Shown here piece by piece: positions 1 to 8,822 of a stretch of 64,000 bases of DNA (its first letter is position 1; every line of letters begins with the position of its first letter). The position numbers and the translations under genes were made by a program. This stretch comes from Rugamonas brunnea (GTDB lineage: Bacteria; Pseudomonadota; Gammaproteobacteria; Burkholderiales; Burkholderiaceae_D). A model generated the notes under the pieces. The model was not told the DNA's origin. It saw nothing but the letters and a program-made list of their open reading frames with translations, and ran no database searches. The stretch is taken from positions 62,001 to 126,000 of the forward strand of contig NZ_JACEZT010000012.1 in NCBI RefSeq assembly GCF_014042345.1. Direction: 5' to 3'.

Positions 1-2
1 CG

Positions 3-947
3 CTGCGGGCCGGCGTCGGCTTTCCCTACGAGTGCAGCTCTGGCGGTTGCGGCAGCTGCAAGTTCGAACTGCTCGACGGCGAGGTCGAGCAGCTGTGGCC
101 GGAGGCGCCCGGCTTGAGCGAGCGCGACCGCCGCAAAAAATTGCTGCTGGCGTGCCAGTGCCGTGCCACAGGGCCGCTGCAGCTCAAGGTACGCTCCTCG
201 CCCGAGTGCCGGCCGCAGATCCGGCCTGAACGGCGCAGCGCCAGCCTGATCGGGTCGCGCGCGCTCACGCACGACATCACCGAGTTCCGTTTCGCGGCGC
301 CGGGGCCGGCCGAATTCCAGGCCGGGCAGTACGCCCTGTTGTACCTGCCGGGCGTGGGGTCGGCGCGCGCCTACTCCATGTCCAACACCGCCAATCCGGA
401 AGGCGAGTGGCATTTCCAGATCCGCCGCGTGGCCGGCGGCAAGGGCACCGACCAGTTGTTCAACCACCTCCGGCCCGGTGACGCCGTGGTCATCGACGGT
501 CCGTACGGGCTGGCCGGCTTGCGCACGCAGTCGGCGCGCGACATCGTCTGCGTGGCCGGTGGATCGGGTCTGGCGCCGATGGTGTCGATCGCGCGCGGCG
601 CGGTGCAGGCGGGCATGTTGGGTGAACAGCAGCGGCAGCTGCATTTCTTCTACGGCGCGCGCACACCGCAGGACGTGTGCGGCGAGGCGTTCCTGCGCGA
701 CTTGCCCGGTTTTGGCACTGGCATCCACTTCCATCCAGTGGTGTCGCAACCGGCCGGCGCGGCCACGCCGTGGACCGGCGCAACGGGCTTCGTGCACGAA
801 CGCGTCAAGCAGGTGCTGGCGGAGCGCATGGCGGACTGCGAATTCTATTTCGCCGGACCGCCGCCGATGACGCAGGCGCTGCAATCGATGCTGATGGTCG
901 ATCACCGCGTGCCGTTCGAACAGATCCATTTCGACCGTTTTTTCTAA
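3..947 (+). CDS. Ferredoxin-NADH reductase component of a multicomponent aromatic oxygenase (5' truncated by the window)
   Basis: The frame is open from the window edge and has no start, so the first few dozen residues are missing; 314 are visible. A plant-type [2Fe-2S] domain comes first (CSSGGCGSC, fourth cysteine in LACQC), then an FAD-binding domain (RAYSMSN) and an NAD-binding domain (VAGGSGLAP, YFAGPPPM). This order is that of electron-transfer components of bacterial diiron monooxygenases such as TmoF, TbuC and DmpP, which pass electrons from NADH to the hydroxylase. A FadL-type porin follows after 36 bases and TodS/TodT-type regulators after that, which fits an aromatic-hydrocarbon operon. 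The hydroxylase genes would lie upstream, outside the window. The substrate cannot be told from this subunit. Confidence 0.85.
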   Translation: MRAGVGFPYECSSGGCGSCKFELLDGEVEQLWPEAPGLSERDRRKKLLLACQCRATGPLQLKVRSSPECRPQIRPERRSASLIGSRALTHDITEFRFAAPGPAEFQAGQYALLYLPGVGSARAYSMSNTANPEGEWHFQIRRVAGGKGTDQLFNHLRPGDAVVIDGPYGLAGLRTQSARDIVCVAGGSGLAPMVSIARGAVQAGMLGEQQRQLHFFYGARTPQDVCGEAFLRDLPGFGTGIHFHPVVSQPAGAATPWTGATGFVHERVKQVLAERMADCEFYFAGPPPMTQALQSMLMVDHRVPFEQIHFDRFF

Positions 948-983
948 AAGAACATAGTAGCCAACTCCAGAAGAAAGAGAACG

Positions 984-2357
984 ATGGGACACATTCAGTT
1001 GAAGCAAATCGCCGCGGCGTGCGCGCTGGCGGCAATCGGCACCGGCGCCGGCGCCACCGACGTATTCCGGATCGAAGGTTTCGGCCCGGTGTCGCGCGCC
1101 ATGGGCGGCACGGCGAGCGCCTACGACGTGGGCGCGGCCGGCATGATGAGCAACCCGGCCACCTTGTCGCTGATGGCGCCGGGTGCGCAGTTGCATCTCG
1201 GCCTCGATGTCGTCACGACCGATATCACGGTGCGCAACGGCGCCACCGGGGAGACGGCCTCGTCTGACACGCACGGCAGCAACCGGGGGCCGTACGCCGC
1301 ACCGGAGCTGGCCTACACGCGCCGCGCGGGCGCGTGGACGCTGGGCGTGGGCGCGTTCGCCCAGGGCGGGCTGGGCACGGAGTACGGCAATGCCAGTTTC
1401 CTGTCGAAGACGACCTCGGGCGCCAATTCGCAGCTGGAAAATTCCAGCCGGCTGCTGGTGCTGAACATTCCCTTCGCCGCCAGCTATGACGTCGACGACA
1501 AGCTCAGCGTCGGCGGCAGCGTCGATGCCATGTGGGCGGGCCTGAACCTCAACCTGCTGCTCGGCGCCGACCAGGTCGGCGCCCTCATCGGCGGCGGCCG
1601 CGTCAACGGTAGCCTGTTGCCGGTGCTCGGCAGCTTGCCGGCGCTGGATGCCGCGCATTTCAGCCTGACCAAGAACCAGCCCATCGCCAGCGGCATCGAT
1701 GCCTGGGGCGTCGGCGCCAAACTCGGCATGGTCTACAAGCTGTCGGCGGCCACCACGCTGGGCGGCTCCTATGCCTTCAAGAGCAAGCTATCCGATCTGG
1801 ACGGCAACGCCACCTTGACGGCGCTGGACCGCGTGGCCGGCAAGGTGCCGTTGACGGGCAAGCTCACGATCCGCGATTTCCAGATGCCGGCGTCGTTGAC
1901 CGTGGGCGTGAGCCAGCGCATCGACGACGGCTTGATGGTGACGGCTGACCTGTCGCGCGTGTTCTGGAAAGACGTCATGCGCAACTTCGATGTCGGCTTT
2001 GTCGCCGACGGCGGCGGCACCTTGAACATCCTGCTGCCGCAGGATTACCGCGACCAGACCGTGCTGGCGCTGGGCGCGGCTTGGCGCAGCGGCGACTGGA
2101 CGCTGCGCGCTGGCGCGCGCGTGGCGTCCGCGGCGTTGCAGCCGGCGTTGCTGTTCGCCGTCATCCCGGCCACGCCGCGCAAGCACGTGTCGGCCGGCGC
2201 GTCCTACGACTTCACGCCGCAGGACGCCGTGCATGTCGCGTATTCGCACGCATGCGAGCAATCGACGAGCACGGCGGGGCTGCCCACCACCGCCGTTCCC
2301 ATCGTGACCACCCATGCGCAAAACAATGTCACCGTCGCCTATACCCGCCGCTTCTGA
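984..2357 (+). CDS. FadL/TodX-family outer-membrane transporter
   Basis: A 457-residue protein with an N-terminal signal peptide ending near GAGA, then a mature N terminus DVFRIEGFGPVSRAMGG typical of the OMPP1/FadL/TodX family, whose members carry fatty acids or hydrophobic aromatics across the outer membrane. The C terminus ends in aromatic-rich TVAYTRRF, as expected for a beta-barrel recognised by the BAM machinery. An AAGAAAGAGA stretch precedes the ATG. It lies 36 bases behind the oxygenase reductase, so it is probably in the same operon. TbuX, TodX and XylN sit in the same context in known toluene clusters, so uptake of an aromatic hydrocarbon is the likely role (inference from context). 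Confidence 0.85.
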   Translation: MGHIQLKQIAAACALAAIGTGAGATDVFRIEGFGPVSRAMGGTASAYDVGAAGMMSNPATLSLMAPGAQLHLGLDVVTTDITVRNGATGETASSDTHGSNRGPYAAPELAYTRRAGAWTLGVGAFAQGGLGTEYGNASFLSKTTSGANSQLENSSRLLVLNIPFAASYDVDDKLSVGGSVDAMWAGLNLNLLLGADQVGALIGGGRVNGSLLPVLGSLPALDAAHFSLTKNQPIASGIDAWGVGAKLGMVYKLSAATTLGGSYAFKSKLSDLDGNATLTALDRVAGKVPLTGKLTIRDFQMPASLTVGVSQRIDDGLMVTADLSRVFWKDVMRNFDVGFVADGGGTLNILLPQDYRDQTVLALGAAWRSGDWTLRAGARVASAALQPALLFAVIPATPRKHVSAGASYDFTPQDAVHVAYSHACEQSTSTAGLPTTAVPIVTTHAQNNVTVAYTRRF

Positions 2358-2404
2358 GTGAACCACGCGGCACGGAATGTCTCCCGGGAAAGTCGTATGA
2401 TAGG

Positions 2405-2432
2405 CAGGGCGCCATCCCGGGATGGTGCCCTG
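2405..2432 (+). other. Strong 13-bp hairpin between the porin and the sensor kinase gene
   Basis: Arms 2405-2417 (CAGGGCGCCATCC) and 2420-2432 (GGATGGTGCCCTG) pair over 13 bp with a single G-T position, which is a G-U pair in RNA. The loop is only CG. No T-run follows on either strand, so it is not a standard intrinsic terminator. It could limit read-through, protect the 3' end of the porin transcript, or be a protein-binding palindrome upstream of the TodS-like gene. Confidence 0.6.
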
Positions 2433-2483
2433 TCGCCGCTCCGATGACGGCGCCCAGACGTGGATTCCCGCAGGAGCATGCGC

Positions 2484-5411
2484 ATGCCGATAGCCAACGA
2501 CCAATTGTTCAAAGACACACCGACGATCGCGGTGGGCGAGGTGACGATGCATGCGGATGATGATTTCTTGCAACACCGCGAGAAGCTGGCGCGCGTGGTG
2601 CTCGACGAGATGTACCAGTTTGTCGGCTTGCTCGATGTCAACGGTATCACGCTGGAGATCAACCGCGCGGCATTGGAGGGGGCGGGCGTGCGGCTCGAGG
2701 ACATCCTGGGCAAGCCGTTCTGGACGGCGCACTGGTGGGCCACCTCCATGGAATCGCAGGCGATGCAGCGCGACATGATCCGGCGTGCCGCCGCCGGAGA
2801 ATTCGTGCGCTGCGACGTCGAAATCTACGGCCAGGCGGCAGGCGAGAAAACCATCATCGTCGATTATTCGCTGCGTCCCATCAGGGACAGGCACGGCAAG
2901 GTGGTGTTCCTGCTGCCGGAAGGGCGCAACATCACCGAAAAGAAGCGCGCCGAGGCGGAGATCGCGCGCAAGAACGAGGAGCTGCAGCGCTTGCTCGAAC
3001 AGATCCGTCAACTGAACCAGGAGCGGATCGATTTCTTCGCCAACGTCAGCCATGAGCTGCGCACGCCGCTGACGCTGATCCTCGGCCCGCTGGCCGCCAT
3101 CCTCGCCTCGGCGGACAACCTCACCGCGCTGCAGAAGCGCGACCTTGGGGTCATCCAGCGCAACGCCTCGACGCTGACCAAGCATGTCAACGATCTGCTG
3201 GACCTGGCGAAATTCGACGCCGGCAAGGCGGCGCTGCGCTACGCGCGGGTCGACCTCGCGCAGGCCGTGCGCCAGGTGGCCGCCCACTTCGATGCGCTGG
3301 CCCCGCAGCGCGCGCTGTCCTTTGTGGTCAGCACGCCTGATGCCCTGCTGGCCGATGCCGATGCGGAGAAATTCGACCGTGTCGTGCTCAATCTGCTGTC
3401 CAACGCCTTCAAGTTCACGCCCGACGGGGGCCGGATCCGGTGTTCGCTGGCGCTGGCCGGCACGGGGCGGCTGCTGCTCAGCATCCAGGACAGCGGCCCC
3501 GGTGTGACGGCGGACATGCGGGCCAAGATTTTCGAACGTTTCCGCCAGGGGCAGGGCGGCACGACGCGCGACTTTGGCGGCACGGGGCTGGGCCTGGCGA
3601 TTGCAAAGGAGTTTGTCGAATTGCACGGCGGGACCATCGCCGTCTCGCAGGCGCCGGGCGGCGGCGCGCTGTTCCAGGTCGAGATGCCGCTGTCGGCGCC
3701 CGAAGGCGCTTATGTGCGCCGCATCGGCGCGCCGGCCGTGCACGACGATGTCGGCATCGAAAACGCGGTCAAGGAATTGCAGGGCATCGAACCCGAGGTC
3801 GAGGAGCGCGGCGCGCCGTTGGACAGGCCGCTGGTCCTGGTCGCCGAGGACAACCCGGAAATGCGGCGCTTTATCGCCGAAGTGCTGGGTGGCCTCTATC
3901 GCGTGGTGCCGGTGGCCGATGGCGCGGAGGCGCTGGCGCGGGCGTTGGCCGAGCCGCCGGACCTGGTCGTCATGGATTTGATGATGCCCAAGCTCGGTGG
4001 CGACCTGCTGGTGGACGCGATGCGCCTGCAGCCGACCTTGGCCAACGTGCCGGTGCTGGTCCTGTCGGCCATGGCGAACGAGGAGCTCAGGCTCAAGCTG
4101 CTGTCCGAACTTGTGCAGGACTATGTCACCAAGCCGTTTTCCGCGCCCGAGCTGCGCATCCGCGTGCGCAATCTGGTGACCATGAAGCGCGCGCGGGAGG
4201 CGTTGCAAAAGGAACTGGCCAGCCAGAACGCGGACCTCGCGCAATTGACCGCGCAATTCATCGCCGGCCGCCAGGAGCTGCAGGCGAGCCACGAGGCCTT
4301 GCGCAAGTCGGAAAGCCGCTGGCGCGCCGTGTATGAGAACTCGGCGGTCGGCATCGTGCTGACCGACATGGACGGCATCATCATCGAAGCCAATCCAGCC
4401 TACCAGCGCATGCTCGGCTACGCGGCCGACGAGATCCGCGGCATCTCGCTGATGGAGATCACGGGCGAGAGCGACCGCGACACCACCCGTTCCCATATCG
4501 GGCAACTGGTGTCCGGCGCCGTGCGCGAATACCACTTGCAAAAATGCTACCGGCGCAAGGACGGCAAGACCTTGTGGGCGAGCGCCAGCGTGTCGCCGGT
4601 CCCGGGCAGCGACGCCATGGCGCCCATGCTGGTCGGCATCGTCGAGGACATCACCGAGCGCAAGCGTGCCGAGGAAACGCTGGCGCAGACCCAGGTGGAG
4701 CTGGCGCGGGTCGCGCGCGTCACCACCATGGGCGAGCTGGCCGCCTCCATCGCGCATGAGGTCAACCAGCCGCTGGCCGCCATCGTCACCAATGGCCACG
4801 CGTCCTTGCGCTGGCTGGCCGCGCAGCCGCCGAACGTCAAGGAGGCGAACGACGCGCTCCAGCATGTGATCCGCGACGCCAACCGGGCCAGCGGCGTGAT
4901 CGCGCGCATCCGTGGCTTCATCCGGCGCTGCGAGCCGGTGCGCGCCGAGGCGCACATCGGCGACGTCATCGCCGACGTCGTCGGCCTGATCCAGGGCGAG
5001 GCCGGCAGTCTCGACATCGCCTTGACGACCGAGGTAGCGCCGGATCTGCCGGCGGTGGCGGTCGACCGCGTCCAGTTGCAGCAGGTGATACTGAACCTGC
5101 TGATGAACGCGGTCGAAGCGCTGACGCAGGTGACGGGGCGGCCGCGCACCGTCGCCGTCCGGGCCCAGCGTTACAGTCCGGACGCGATCGCCGTGGCCGT
5201 GCGCGATGTCGGCCCCGGGCTCGACGCGTTGCACGTGAGCACGATTTTTGACGCCTTCCACACCACCAAGCCGACCGGCATGGGCATGGGGCTGAGCATC
5301 AGCCGCTCGATCGTCGAGGCGCATGGCGGCCGCTTGTGGTGCGTGCCCAATGACGGCCCCGGCGTGACGTTCTGGTTCACCTTGCCGGTGGCCAGGGAGG
5401 AACGGCCATGA
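2484..5411 (+). CDS. TodS/TmoS/StyS-type hybrid sensor histidine kinase
   Basis: A 975-residue protein with the layout PAS - histidine kinase - receiver - PAS - histidine kinase, the defining arrangement of TodS, TmoS and StyS, which sense aromatic hydrocarbons in the cytoplasm; no membrane segment is visible. The first PAS domain carries GKPFW followed by WW, as in the TodS effector domain. Phospho-acceptors are His190 (NVSHELRTPL), Asp498 (VVMDLMMPK) and His758 (IAHEVNQPL), close to the TodS numbering of 190, 500 and 760. The second core ends with GMGMGLSIS. I chose ATG 2484 because AGGAG at 2472-2476 is 7 bases upstream; a GTG at 2460 and an ATG at 2478 are in frame but badly spaced. The stop overlaps the next start by four bases. 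It probably controls the oxygenase operon upstream. Confidence 0.9.
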   Translation: MPIANDQLFKDTPTIAVGEVTMHADDDFLQHREKLARVVLDEMYQFVGLLDVNGITLEINRAALEGAGVRLEDILGKPFWTAHWWATSMESQAMQRDMIRRAAAGEFVRCDVEIYGQAAGEKTIIVDYSLRPIRDRHGKVVFLLPEGRNITEKKRAEAEIARKNEELQRLLEQIRQLNQERIDFFANVSHELRTPLTLILGPLAAILASADNLTALQKRDLGVIQRNASTLTKHVNDLLDLAKFDAGKAALRYARVDLAQAVRQVAAHFDALAPQRALSFVVSTPDALLADADAEKFDRVVLNLLSNAFKFTPDGGRIRCSLALAGTGRLLLSIQDSGPGVTADMRAKIFERFRQGQGGTTRDFGGTGLGLAIAKEFVELHGGTIAVSQAPGGGALFQVEMPLSAPEGAYVRRIGAPAVHDDVGIENAVKELQGIEPEVEERGAPLDRPLVLVAEDNPEMRRFIAEVLGGLYRVVPVADGAEALARALAEPPDLVVMDLMMPKLGGDLLVDAMRLQPTLANVPVLVLSAMANEELRLKLLSELVQDYVTKPFSAPELRIRVRNLVTMKRAREALQKELASQNADLAQLTAQFIAGRQELQASHEALRKSESRWRAVYENSAVGIVLTDMDGIIIEANPAYQRMLGYAADEIRGISLMEITGESDRDTTRSHIGQLVSGAVREYHLQKCYRRKDGKTLWASASVSPVPGSDAMAPMLVGIVEDITERKRAEETLAQTQVELARVARVTTMGELAASIAHEVNQPLAAIVTNGHASLRWLAAQPPNVKEANDALQHVIRDANRASGVIARIRGFIRRCEPVRAEAHIGDVIADVVGLIQGEAGSLDIALTTEVAPDLPAVAVDRVQLQQVILNLLMNAVEALTQVTGRPRTVAVRAQRYSPDAIAVAVRDVGPGLDALHVSTIFDAFHTTKPTGMGMGLSISRSIVEAHGGRLWCVPNDGPGVTFWFTLPVAREERP

Positions 5412-6049
5412 CCGACCAGGCACCCATCGTCTACGTCGTCGACGACGACCTGTCCGTGCGCGGCGCGCTGTGCAGCCTGATCCGTTCAGTCGGCCTGCGC
5501 GTCGAGGTGTTCGCGTCGGCCCAGGAATTCCTCCATCACGCACGTCACGACGCGCCGGCCTGCCTGGTGCTCGATGTGCGCATGCCCGGCCTGAGCGGGC
5601 TCGACTTGCAGCGCGAGCTGAGCAAGGCCGGCGATGCCATCCCCATCATTTTCATCACCGGCCACGGCGACATCGCCATGAGTGTGGGTGCCATGAAGGC
5701 CGGGGCCATCGAATTCCTGCCGAAGCCGTTCCGCGACCAGGATTTGCTCGACGCCATCGCGCACGCGCATGCGCGCGATGCGACGGCGCTGCACCGGCGC
5801 GCGGAACTGACGGCAATCCGGCGCCGTTATGATACCCTCACGGAACGCGAGCGCGAGGTGATCGTCCTGACGGTCAGAGGCATGCTCAACAAACAGATCG
5901 CGGCCGAGTTGGGGATCTCCGAGCAGACCATCAAGGTCCATCGCCACCATATCATGCAGAAAATGGCGGCGGCTTCGCTGCCGGCGCTGGTGCGGATGGT
6001 GGAAAAACTGAATCCGACCGACCTGTCGGGCGGCGCCGGCCCGGCGTAA
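5408..6049 (+). CDS. TodT/StyR-type response regulator (FixJ/NarL family)
   Basis: A 213-residue two-domain regulator. The receiver has the acidic pocket VVDDD, the phosphorylation site Asp56 in LVLDVRMPG, and Lys in LPKPF. A LuxR/FixJ-type helix-turn-helix follows (LTEREREVIVLTVRGMLNKQ, then TIKVHRHHIMQKM). It overlaps the TodS-like kinase gene by ATGA, so the two are translationally coupled and form one phosphorelay. TodT and StyR homologues activate promoters of toluene and styrene degradation genes; the target here is presumably the cluster that ends at the window's left edge. Confidence 0.9.
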   Translation: MTDQAPIVYVVDDDLSVRGALCSLIRSVGLRVEVFASAQEFLHHARHDAPACLVLDVRMPGLSGLDLQRELSKAGDAIPIIFITGHGDIAMSVGAMKAGAIEFLPKPFRDQDLLDAIAHAHARDATALHRRAELTAIRRRYDTLTEREREVIVLTVRGMLNKQIAAELGISEQTIKVHRHHIMQKMAAASLPALVRMVEKLNPTDLSGGAGPA

Positions 6050-6260
6050 GAGCGGACTAGCCCTTTGAAATCAAGGGACTGCATGCGATCGCCATGCGGG
6101 GAAAGCGGCCGGGCATGGCCGCGGCGGCAATTCAGTGTAAACTATCGCTATCTGACACTTAGCAGGCAAATGCGCTATCCGTGCGAATCTTACAGCAAAA
6201 ATACCAGCAAAACACCGCGTTGAATGATCAGCAAGCAGCCCAGCAGAGAGAGCACCGCGT

Positions 6261-6908
6261 ATGAAAAGCAAAATTGGCAAGACTCTGGCTTTGCCCGGCA
6301 TGACACAAGCATCGACCGATCCGCTGGCCCAGGCCGGCGCCAGCGCCGCACTGAACCTGGCGAATCATTTCCTTATTGCAATGCCGTCCATGGAAGACCC
6401 CGTGTTCGGCGGCACCGTCGTCTACGTGTGCGAGCACAACGAGAACGGCGTGCTGGGCGTGGTCATCAACAAGCCCACCGACATGACGATGCAGGTGTTG
6501 TTCGACCGCATCGACCTCAAGCTCGAAGACAGCCCCGGCGCCCACATCGATGAACCGATCATGTTCGGCGGCCCGGTGCAGGACGACCGCGGCTTCGTGC
6601 TGCACACGCCCGGCGCGCGCTATTCGTCGTCGCTGACGGTGACGGACGAGGTGGCGTTCACCACCTCGATCGACGTGCTGGAGGCGGTGGCGGCCGGCAC
6701 CGGCCCGCAGCGCATGCTGGTGTCGATCGGCTACGCGGGCTGGAGCCCCGGCCAGCTGGAGGAGGAGATCAGCCGCAACGGCTGGCTGACCGTGGGCGCG
6801 GACGCCCACATCCTGTTCGACCTGCCCATCGAGGAACGCTACACGGCGGCCATGCGCCTGCTCGGCATCGACCCGCTGATGCTCACCTCCGAGGCCGGCC
6901 ATGCGTGA
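6261..6908 (+). CDS. YqgE/AlgH family protein
   Basis: A 215-residue protein with the YqgE/AlgH signature: NHFLIAMPSMEDPVFGGTVV near residue 35, then CEHNENGVLGVVINKP and MFGGPVQ. The molecular role of the family is not firmly settled; in Pseudomonas AlgH affects alginate and virulence gene expression. It is usually next to ruvX, as here, with 39 bases between them. ATG 6261 is preceded by GAGAGAG. A second in-frame ATG at 6300 would remove 13 residues that are not part of the conserved domain. It opens a run of co-directional genes that continues through pyrC'. Confidence 0.9.
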   Translation: MKSKIGKTLALPGMTQASTDPLAQAGASAALNLANHFLIAMPSMEDPVFGGTVVYVCEHNENGVLGVVINKPTDMTMQVLFDRIDLKLEDSPGAHIDEPIMFGGPVQDDRGFVLHTPGARYSSSLTVTDEVAFTTSIDVLEAVAAGTGPQRMLVSIGYAGWSPGQLEEEISRNGWLTVGADAHILFDLPIEERYTAAMRLLGIDPLMLTSEAGHA

Positions 6909-6947
6909 CGCGCGCCGTTCCACCGTCGCCATGGCGGGGCCGGTGCT

Positions 6948-7334
6948 GTGAGCGCGGTCACGATACTCGCTTTCGATTTCGGCATCAAACGTATCGGCGT
7001 GGCCATGGGCAACACCATGATTTGCCAGGCCCAGCCTTTAAAAGTGATCAGCGCGCTTGATAACGACGCCCGCTTCGCCGCCATCGGCGCCCTGATCGCG
7101 GAATGGACGCCGGCGCGTCTGGTGGTGGGCCTGCCCAGCCATCCGGACGGCACGGCACACGAGATGACGGCCCGCTGCCGCCGCTTCGCCAACCAGTTGC
7201 ACGGGCGCTTCAACCTGCCCGTGGAGCTGGTCGATGAACGTTATTCGTCGGCCGTGATCGGCGCCAAACGGGGCGAGGTGATCGACGACCGCGCCGCCGC
7301 CATCATCCTGCAACAATATTTCGACGCACTTTGA
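6948..7334 (+). CDS. ruvX: RuvX/YqgF family Holliday junction resolvase-like protein
   Basis: A 128-residue RNase H-fold protein, normal length for the family. It begins TILAFDFGIKRIGVAMGN, with the first catalytic aspartate in AFDFG; LVVGLPSHPDG and VDERYSS follow, and the C terminus has DDRAAAIILQQYF with the last acidic residue. YqgF proteins are proposed to act as Holliday junction resolvases and in 16S rRNA 5'-end processing. The start is GTG at 6948. The stop lies just before the pyrR start, so transcription with yqgE and pyrR is likely. Confidence 0.9.
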   Translation: MSAVTILAFDFGIKRIGVAMGNTMICQAQPLKVISALDNDARFAAIGALIAEWTPARLVVGLPSHPDGTAHEMTARCRRFANQLHGRFNLPVELVDERYSSAVIGAKRGEVIDDRAAAIILQQYFDAL

Positions 7335-7339
7335 CCACC

Positions 7340-7864
7340 ATGCCACCTACCTCCAACTCCCCGCAGCTCGATGCGGAAGCGCTGTACGCCAGGCTGCTGC
7401 AGCAAGTGAAAACCGGCCTGGCCGGCGCCACCGATCCGGCCATCGTCGGCATCTACTCGGGCGGCGCCTGGCTGGCCGAACGGCTGGCCGCCGACCTGGG
7501 CCTGTCGGCCCGCCTCGGCTTCGTGGACGTCTCGTTCTACCGCGACGACTACGCCAAGAAGGGCTTGCACGTGGGCGTCAAATCGACCCAGATCCCGTTC
7601 GACGTGGATGGCGCCACCATCCTGCTGGTGGACGATGTGCTGTACACGGGCCGCACCACGCGCGCGGCCATCAATGAACTGTTCGACTACGGCCGTCCGG
7701 CGCGCGTCATGCTGGCCGCGCTGGCCGACCGCGGCGGGCGCCAGCTGCCGGTGGCGGCCGATTTCGTGGCCACCACCGTCACGCTGGAAGCGCAGCAGGC
7801 GCTGGTGCTGCAGCGCGCCGCCGAAGGACAATTTACGCTAACCATAGATGACGACCATGCTTAA
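7340..7864 (+). CDS. pyrR: PyrR bifunctional pyr-operon regulator / uracil phosphoribosyltransferase
   Basis: A 174-residue type I phosphoribosyltransferase with the PRPP-binding motif [13 protein letters not shown] near residue 90 and the PyrR motif [10 protein letters not shown]. In many bacteria PyrR regulates pyrimidine genes by binding RNA, and it also makes UMP from uracil and PRPP. In proteobacteria the regulatory role is less certain, and I see no obvious PyrR RNA-binding loop here. I chose ATG 7340; an in-frame TTG at 7331 overlaps the ruvX stop and would add three residues. Its 3' end overlaps pyrB, so the two are coupled. Confidence 0.92.
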   Translation: MPPTSNSPQLDAEALYARLLQQVKTGLAGATDPAIVGIYSGGAWLAERLAADLGLSARLGFVDVSFYRDDYAKKGLHVGVKSTQIPFDVDGATILLVDDVLYTGRTTRAAINELFDYGRPARVMLAALADRGGRQLPVAADFVATTVTLEAQQALVLQRAAEGQFTLTIDDDHA

Positions 7865-8822
7865 TCCGCAACTGAATAAACACGGCGAACTCCAGCACCT
7901 GTTGACGATCGAGGGCTTGCCCAAGTCCATCATCAACCACATCCTGGACACCGCCTCCTCCTTCGTCGGCATCTCCGACCGCGACGTCAAGAAGGTGCCG
8001 CTGATGCGCGGCAAATCCGTTTTCAACCTGTTCTTTGAAAACTCCACGCGCACCCGCACCACGTTCGAGATCGCGTCCAAGCGCCTGTCGGCCGACGTGA
8101 TCAACCTGAACATCCAGGCTTCCTCGGCCAGCAAGGGCGAGTCCTTGCTCGACACCATCGACAACCTGTCGGCCATGCACGCCGACATGTTCGTGGTGCG
8201 CCACGCGCAGTCGGGCGCGCCCTACCTGATCGCCAAGCACCTGATCGACACGCGCCAGCCGCACGTGCACGTGGTGAACGCCGGCGACGGCCGCCACGCG
8301 CACCCGACCCAGGGCCTGCTGGACATGTACACCATCCGCCACTACAAGAAGGACTTCACCAACCTGACGGTGGCCATCGTGGGCGACATCCTGCACAGCC
8401 GCGTGGCCCGTTCCGACATCCACGCGCTGACCACGCTGGGCGTGCCGGAAGTGCGCGCCATCGGCCCGCACACGCTGCTGCCGGGCGGCCTGGAGCAGAT
8501 GGGCGTGCGCACTTTCACCAACATGGAAGAGGGCTTGAAGGGCGTGGATGTGATCATCATGCTGCGCCTGCAGAACGAGCGCATGAGTGGCGCGCTGCTG
8601 CCGTCGGCCCAGGAATACTTCAAGAGCTACGGCCTGACGCCGGAGCGGCTGGCGCTGGCCAAGCCGGACGCCATCGTGATGCACCCCGGCCCGATGAACC
8701 GCGGGGTGGAAATCGACTCGGCCGTGGCCGACGGCCCGCAGGCGGTGATCCTGCCGCAGGTGACGTTCGGGATCGCGGTACGGATGGCAGTGATGAGCAT
8801 TTTGGCAGGAACCCAAGCATGA
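7848..8822 (+). CDS. pyrB: Aspartate carbamoyltransferase catalytic subunit
   Basis: A 324-residue protein with the carbamoyl-phosphate binding motif [13 protein letters not shown] near residue 60, ASSASKGES, and HPTQGLLD. It condenses carbamoyl phosphate with aspartate, the first committed step of pyrimidine synthesis. It overlaps pyrR by 17 bases (8 if ATG 7857 is used) and pyrC' by ATGA. No pyrI regulatory subunit is adjacent. This is the Pseudomonas-type arrangement, in which PyrB forms a large complex with an inactive dihydroorotase-like partner encoded immediately downstream. Confidence 0.95.
   Translation: MTTMLNPQLNKHGELQHLLTIEGLPKSIINHILDTASSFVGISDRDVKKVPLMRGKSVFNLFFENSTRTRTTFEIASKRLSADVINLNIQASSASKGESLLDTIDNLSAMHADMFVVRHAQSGAPYLIAKHLIDTRQPHVHVVNAGDGRHAHPTQGLLDMYTIRHYKKDFTNLTVAIVGDILHSRVARSDIHALTTLGVPEVRAIGPHTLLPGGLEQMGVRTFTNMEEGLKGVDVIIMLRLQNERMSGALLPSAQEYFKSYGLTPERLALAKPDAIVMHPGPMNRGVEIDSAVADGPQAVILPQVTFGIAVRMAVMSILAGTQA

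Noticed and set aside
1788-5543. A 1251-codon open frame on the minus strand opposite the porin and TodS-like genes
   Set aside because: It lies antisense to two genes with clear family motifs, is Arg/His/Gln/Gly-rich as expected for a shadow of GC-rich coding DNA, and has no start signal or domain.
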